Assembly: GCA_905250025.1 (NCBI GenBank)
Contig: CAJNOJ010000172.1
Span: 163,722-227,721, forward strand
Reading direction: 5' to 3'
Length of the DNA stretch: 64,000 bases
Source: Adineta ricciae
Taxonomy: Eukaryota; Rotifera; Eurotatoria; Adinetida; Adinetidae
Made by a program: the position numbers and the translations under genes. This document shows, in pieces, positions 57,909-64,000 of the stretch (its first letter is position 1; each line of letters begins with the position of its first letter). A model generated the notes under the pieces. That model worked only from the letters and a program-made list of their open reading frames with translations, did no database searches and had not been told where the DNA came from.

Positions 57909-60706
57909 ATGAGCATATCCGGTAACGACATTAAACTATGTATGTATTCTCTTGGAGGATTCTGTGCATTTTTATGTACGATTTTCAATTTTCTTATTCA
58001 GCATCTTTTCCTGTTGGCGAACCCGGTACAAATGTTACGACTGTCACATTTGGTCGACGTTCAGGAAAAATAATAGCGACAGGCAGTGAAGATCATAGTA
58101 TTCACATATATGTCATCGGTCAAACAACATCATTATTGGTAAATCAAAGACTTTTCGATCCTTTAATTTCAAGAATTTCATAATGTCTTAGACATCACAA
58201 TGTCAAAAAAGTGCGATAACAGCATTGCGATTTTCACACGAGGAAAATCTATTGGCATCAGGTAGTCGATCGGGTGCGATACAGATATGCGATCTTGACA
58301 GTCAAAAGGGTAAATTTATAAATTCGAGTAGAATAGTTAGAGAAGTTTTCTCTGTTGTATAGTTATTCATCCTGGTGGTCATAAAACGAGCATTCGTTCA
58401 ATTGAATATTTTCCATCAAGCAACAACTTTCTTGCTACAGGTGCTGTTGATGGTACAGCAAAGGTAAGTTGAAATTGAAAGAAAAAGCAATTCCGGTTTG
58501 ATATTTTCTCCTGTAGCTTTGGGATCCAAGACGAAAAGGTTATATCTATGATTATAAAGGACATAATGGTGCTATTAACGCACTGAAATTCTCTCCTGAT
58601 GGACGGTATCTAATTACTGCTTCGGATGACACAGCCATTCAAGTAAAAGAAACTATTCATATCTCTCCGCGGAATATAACTCTTTGAAATTAGATGTGGG
58701 ATGTGACAGCTGGGAAATTGATCAAATCTTTTCAAGAGCATCAAGGACCTGTATATACTATCGAGTATCATCCGAAAGAACTTTTATTAGCATCAGGCGG
58801 AGCTGACCGGTAAGGATTTGTGATGAGAGGAGGAGAAAACATAGTTTGAAATTCTCTCGTTGTTAGACGAATTAAATTTTGGGATTTGGAAAAACTTCAA
58901 TTTGTCTGTGAAACTGATATTGAAACATCAGCTATAAAGTAGGAATTCAATAGGAAATTTCGATCTACCAGAAATGTCTTTAATTCTATTTAGATGTTTA
59001 GCATTTGAACCAACGAATGCTAATTATTTACTGTCGGGATCAAATGATATGTTACGTGTTTATAATTGGGAACCGGTTCAATTATTAGATACTGTGCAAG
59101 TTGGTTGGAAAAATATCATTGATATGACTGTTCACAAGGATAAATTGGTAAATTTTTGATTGATTGATTTCTTTCTTTGATGATAATATCTGCTATATAT
59201 ATTTTTTAGTATGGAGCCTCTGTTTCGCAAAATAATGTTTGTATTGGCTCACTTCAACTTCAAGTACGTCAGTTTTGTGAGAAACATGTATGAAATAGTA
59301 GGTTTTGTTTATTAGAATCTAAAAACTAAGCGACGCATTTCACCTGTTCGTGATTATTATCCAAGTGATCCAAAAGCGTCACCCGTAGCAACAGGTACTA
59401 TCACCGGTCGTCGAAGTCAATACCAAGCAATGGCTGTCAAAGACGAACAAGTCAAGTAATAGAACTGAAATCGCATCGACTCTATCTGATAATCGCTTTT
59501 CGTTTACAGACTCCAACGAGAACCATCCACGGGTAGCAACACTGATGATTCGAAAACGAATGCTGCGGATAGTATTATGATCGATAATCAGGCAGATTAT
59601 GAACAAATCTTTCGCGCTAAAGCACGTTTGCCACGCTCGCCTAGCCATCAAGGAGTCTCGACTCAACCTGCAGCAGCAGCACCATCATCATCATCAGCTG
59701 GATTCAATATTCAAGCACCAGCACCAACAGAAATCTCATCAGTAGCAGCTAAACCGAAACCTCCTCAATCTGTTTCACCCCCACCACAAGTAATTAATTT
59801 TCTTCTAATCTCATTTAATAAATGTTTTCTTTTCGACAAAACAAGGTTGACATGTTAATGCCTCCTATTCAAATGCCGAATCCTTCCATAACACCACCGG
59901 ATACTGTAAGTTAAATTACGACGATTTTCGAATCTATTGAAGCTCTCTTCAGCCTCGAACCAATGAACAAATCTTTGCAAACCTATCCAAAGGAAACAAA
60001 ACCATCGTTTCCACACAACAACGTCGTCAACGTAATCTCTCGCTATTAGTATCACTATCACGTTCAAGTACTACGCAGGTACGATCATATCAACCAAAAA
60101 AAGAACTTTGCCCCATGATATTTTGTCATAGACATTCCAAGCAGTTACAGTTTCGCAAGATCAGTCGCTCGAATCCTTCCTCTTGCGTTTTGTTCTGGAA
60201 AAACTACCTAAGTAAGTCGTCTTGATACTACAAGCAAACAGGATGTACGATTCGTTAATTTAGACGCGAATGGAATTTAGAAATTTGTATATTAATTTTA
60301 CCAGCTATACGAGATTTGATCAAATCCCATTATCATGGGTAAGATTTGTTGCATTGGAACATTTCATTTGAAATCGTATCATTTCAGATACAATCTAACA
60401 GCTTGCCAAGCACTTGGAAAGATTCTTGGCGATTTCGGAAAAATGATTTATGATAACATTGGAGCAAAGTCGATCGGTGTTGATCTCAGTCAACAAGAAC
60501 GGTAAACGACATCGATCAAATGTTGTTATTTGTCACACCTCGTCCTTTTTCTCGATTGCAGACGTGAGAAATGCCAATCATGTCATCATACATTGCATGA
60601 AATTCGTTGTTTAATCGAAGCTCGACTAAAAAATGTGTGTGATTCCTCGTTACAAAAAGAATTCGGTGACAATTTAGCATTGCTCAACGCTCTTGAGCGT
60701 TCTTAA
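57909..60706 (+). CDS. KATNB1: Katanin p80 WD40 subunit B1
   Basis: About 650-670 residues over roughly 17 exons, matching human p80 (655). Katanin p80 targets the p60 severing ATPase to centrosomes and microtubules. The N-terminal half forms WD40 repeats with typical GH and WD ends: [35 protein letters not shown] and [17 protein letters not shown] Pro/Ser/Ala-rich linker spans about 59400-59900. The con80 domain that binds p60 ends the protein: [29 protein letters not shown] and then [19 protein letters not shown], followed by [21 protein letters not shown]. The start ATG at 57909 gives M-S-I-S-G-N-D, joined by a short intron to the first WD40 strand. Confidence 0.93.
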
Positions 60707-60993
60707 ACAAACATATATTTCTCCTTCTTCTGATCATTGTTACAATCCGTCATTACTTTCGTTTTTTTTGCTTTTTTTTCCCCATGCAGATACGAACCAA
60801 TTCTTATTTCATGCACTGTGATACACAATCATCTTAACACATTTCTTTTGTCTTCTCAATCAATGACACACGCACAGATTAAGTCGGTTTTTTCGTGATG
60901 ATCTTGTATATCTTTATTAATATATATATATATATATGGAACAACATCGTCTATGTATGAATTTGTTTTTCTTTTTTGGATAAATTCACAAAT
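60707..60993. other. Intergenic spacer with TA tract
   Basis: 287 bases, T-rich 3' UTR followed by a (TA)9-like run at 60920-60937. No gene. Confidence 0.6.
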
Positions 60994-62630
60994 ATGCAAC
61001 TATGTGGATGTTTACCGGTTGGAAATAGTGCGCGAAATGAAGAAAAGCAGTCAAATACCAAGCCACCGGTCAAGAGATACTCTCTCAAACATGGTATGAA
61101 GAAAATGATTCAATATTTGTTGATAATCACTTCTTTGTAGATGCACTCACAAATGGTAATAGTAACTCGTCGTCTGGAGAACCGAAGTAAGAATACAAAG
61201 TTTTGTTTGGTCAAATAAATGTGATTATCTGTTAATTAGGGTTCGAAAAGAACGAACTAGATCGAATACAAGCACTATGACTGAGTCAGGTACCAAGCGA
61301 TAGTAAGTAATCGAACTGAAAGTTGAAGTCTGTTGTTTGTAATTGAATAATCAGAAAATTGTTTTCATATAGTTTTCTCCATTCATCTATCTAAGTAAGC
61401 GAACATTCTCTTTTGATAGATGTGCTTATCGTTGCTTTTGTTGTGATTTCTCTGCTGCTTTGATTTTTCTGAATTCATTAAACATAATCTCTAGGGATTT
61501 TATTCTTTCTTCTCTTTTTAGTACATTAAAAAAACAATCTTCATCGGCTTCAGTTAATAAAGTTATTTTTCTCGATAATCATCATCATCACTCACAGAAA
61601 GATTTGTCGGAAAGACGAGTAGGGTAAGTGAATCTTCAACAACAACATCAACATAAAATTCCTCTTTTTCCATACAGTGCATACATGAATGAAAGTGAAA
61701 CTGAACAACGAAATTTTCTCAAATTAAATAAAGAAAAACGACGGTAAATAGTTTGTCTATTTTCGAGAGAAACCATTGTTAGTTTTAGATCCATTCACGA
61801 ACTACAATTCAATCAAACAGTTTTCAATGAAAAGAAACGCGCAAAGTAAAAGGAAATTGCTTTAGTGTTTTTCCTTATTTCACTTGGATTTTAGAAGTTC
61901 GCCGGATGTCAATCAGTTTACAAGAGGAAATACATCGCATGAAAATACGACATGTGATGAAAATGAGAATCCCGACAATTCCCGACATAGAAGATCAGCT
62001 GCACGTCGTCGAAAGTTGGTTGATTTGTGCATTTCATCTGCATATATTTACTCATTGAATTTAGACGAAGTAAATCTCCTCGAAAACAAATGCCATCCGA
62101 AATTCTAGAAGCAATCAAGTATAGCCAATCGATGGTTGCTCTTAGAAAACATTTTTCATATTTTCTTTTTTAAGATTTGAGCTCGTAGAACCCACTGGTT
62201 TAGATGAAAATCAGCTCAAAGATATACCTTATGAAAATATCAAGTAAAGTTCACCAGTTCTCAAGATTAATGATTTGAATCTCTTTTTTCACAATCTAGG
62301 ACCACTGCTCAACCATTTCGTATTAGTCTTTCGCCACATGCCGCTCGACGACGACGTTCTTCACCATTCAATCGTGCCGGGTAGAGATTTTCATTCGATA
62401 TTCATTTGAGTTCTTACTCTTCCTTCGCTTATTTATGATAGGGATGTAGTTCATAATGCATCTAACAATATGCTACCATATAAAACACAACCTACTGTTG
62501 TTTGTGTTGCTCAAGTTAAATCAACAGTAAGATATGAAGTCTTTCGCTCTACTGAATCGATTTTGTTCGTTCGTTTTTTGTTTAGAAAATCATCAGTATT
62601 GCTCGAACGACAGATAATTGTATGTGTTGA
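60994..62630 (+). CDS. Unrecognised basic, Ser/Arg-rich protein of about ten small exons
   Basis: About 300 residues. Every junction is supported because each intron (about 45-130 bases, GT..AG) joins two frames that stay open. The N-terminus is M-Q-L-C-G-C-L-P-V-G-N, with two cysteines that could carry lipid, though there is no N-terminal glycine. The rest is low complexity: Ser/Asn/Thr-rich, with RRSAARRR-type and SPRKQMPSE segments and an SLSPHAARRRRSSPF run, plus a HHHHSQK patch. Several R-x-x-S and R-R-x-S sites suggest phosphorylation by basophilic kinases. No known domain is seen. The last exon is uncertain: reading through the GTATGT donor at 62620 stops at 62630, and splicing there would stop at the next exon's first codon. 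A rotifer-specific regulatory or cytoskeletal protein is possible, but function is unknown. Confidence 0.6.
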
Positions 62631-64000
62631 AAAGAAGATGTTTTTATTCAATGAAATTTCATTTTCTTTCTTTTAGAAAACTCAAATAATTCGATTGTTT
62701 TTTCGATGAATTATTCCAATTGTTTCTTATTTTCTAAGTAGACGTTTCTTTTGTTGTCCAATCTTTATCTATCTGATTGTCCTTCCTCTTATTTTTTGCT
62801 GCTTTATTTGTCAGATAATCGAAATCCAATAAATGAAAGTCTTGTCTATACTTTGTGCTTCTATTGATATTTCCGAGCGGAGAATATGCGATGAAGAAAT
62901 TTTGTCACGGAAGTTAACTATTGTGCAAAAGATTGACAATGATATTTTGAAAATATCAATAAGTGTATATATTGATCGATCAGTTAGAATAATAGCAAAC
63001 AAATTGTTCGATTGAAATCAAATCCATTCGAATCTCTTGGGATGATATACAGTTGTATTCGATATAGAAATGAATTATTCCTCTGACAATGATTACATCG
63101 AAGATTTTGATTGATCAATGATTTTATTCAATAAATGATCCAATGTCTTCGTCATGGCTTATGAAAAAATGCTACATTTTGTCAGTGTTCTCTCATTTGT
63201 CTTTGATGAACATCATACAGACTCGATTCGTGTGCGCGATAAGAACTATGTACTTGAACTTTGACAATAACAGAATAGAAAAATTTATCATCACTTCACC
63301 TTGTTCTTCTTCTCCTGACTCTTCAACAAGATATCATTTAACACATTGATTTCACAGATGACCAATGTCTTGTAAATCCAAATTCAAGTCTTGAAAGATC
63401 ATCGTTCTCTTCTCATTGTCTACTTTCATTAACCATTCATTCCTAGACTATGTCTAACTGTTCGATATTATCTAGTTGAAAAAAAAACTAATCCACATAT
63501 AGATTTATCTTCATATGCGTATGAATTCAATCAAAAATGGAATGTTGCCCTAACTTAGCGATAGTCATCAATATACATATAGACAAGCAAGAAGAATAGT
63601 TAACCAACTGCATTCTTCTTTTATGATCGCTACAACAAACCGTGCATAGTAAAGAAAGATACCGGTGATATGATCGTCACAAAACATACATACAATGATG
63701 TCTATCTTTTTTTCTCTTCTCATTTTTTTTTCTTCTTTCGATATGCTATGCTTACGAGCTTGATTTAAAGAGAATAGAGAATTCCCAAACTAAATCAGTG
63801 TTGCACCAATGACCCACTGAAGGTCTTTGTTGAAATCGTCTTTCCGGATATGTATTACATCATTGTATGTGTGTAGTGTGTATGTCTTTAATCGCTTAAT
63901 ACATTGACTTGTCTCTTGTCTTCTATCATCATTTCTGATTATCGATCACCAGAGATCACACCCACTTTAACTTTGTGTAATTGCTATTCGTCTTCCCTCT
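62631..64000. other. AT-rich right end without recognised gene
   Basis: 1.4 kb, T-rich at first (3' UTR of the gene before it), then AT-rich with only short frames lacking motifs. A further gene may start beyond the window edge; nothing supports it here. Confidence 0.5.

Noticed and set aside
62833-63349. Forward frames of 60-68 residues near the right end
   Set aside because: No motif, hydrophobic AT-rich composition and no splice context; probably chance.

Overview
The window is animal nuclear DNA. It is AT-rich and compact, with intron-dense genes on both strands whose introns are mostly about 45-65 bases with GT..AG ends. The proteins are clearly metazoan (NALCN, P2X receptor, myosin XV tail, UVRAG, AEBP2, KMT2C/D, ZMYND8, katanin p80). 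The small introns, the A/T-rich tracts and many splice acceptors a few bases before start codons fit a rotifer, most likely a bdelloid. That assignment is inference. No bacterial operon, virus, CRISPR array or recognisable transposon was seen.

Left part (1-17.7 kb): the 3' two-thirds of a myosin XV-like tail gene (+, its motor lies outside the window); a MYND zinc-finger gene of unrecognised family (-); a 2.6 kb non-coding stretch with CT and AG tracts; and a complete NALCN sodium-leak channel gene (+) whose pore carries E-K-E-E instead of the vertebrate E-E-K-E.

Middle (18-32.4 kb): a tight same-strand run of five housekeeping genes, PPP1R7/SDS22, SFT2D, UVRAG, TIMM13 and AEBP2. The gaps are about 140-470 bases and acceptor-like sites precede most starts, which makes it a candidate trans-spliced gene cluster. 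It is followed by a 3 kb gene-free stretch, a P2X receptor (+), an ANKUB1-like gene (-) and an intron-containing tRNA-Leu(CAA).

Right part (33.4-64 kb): a long KMT2C/D H3K4 methyltransferase gene (-), head to head with a ZMYND8-like PHD-bromo-PWWP reader (+) that has lost its MYND finger; a calexcitin/sarcoplasmic-type EF-hand protein (-); a second 3 kb gene-free stretch; a large ankyrin protein ending in a SOCS-box-like segment (+); katanin p80/KATNB1 (+); and an unrecognised multi-exon basic protein (+).

The genes do not form one pathway. Three of them (AEBP2, KMT2C/D, ZMYND8) act on histone methylation and enhancer state, and two are cation channels. No wholly new system was found. The best leads are the NALCN filter, the domain losses in the myosin XV and ZMYND8 relatives, the possible trans-spliced cluster and the unrecognised genes. 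All eukaryotic gene models were spliced by eye. Coordinates span first to last coding base including introns, and some first exons are tentative.
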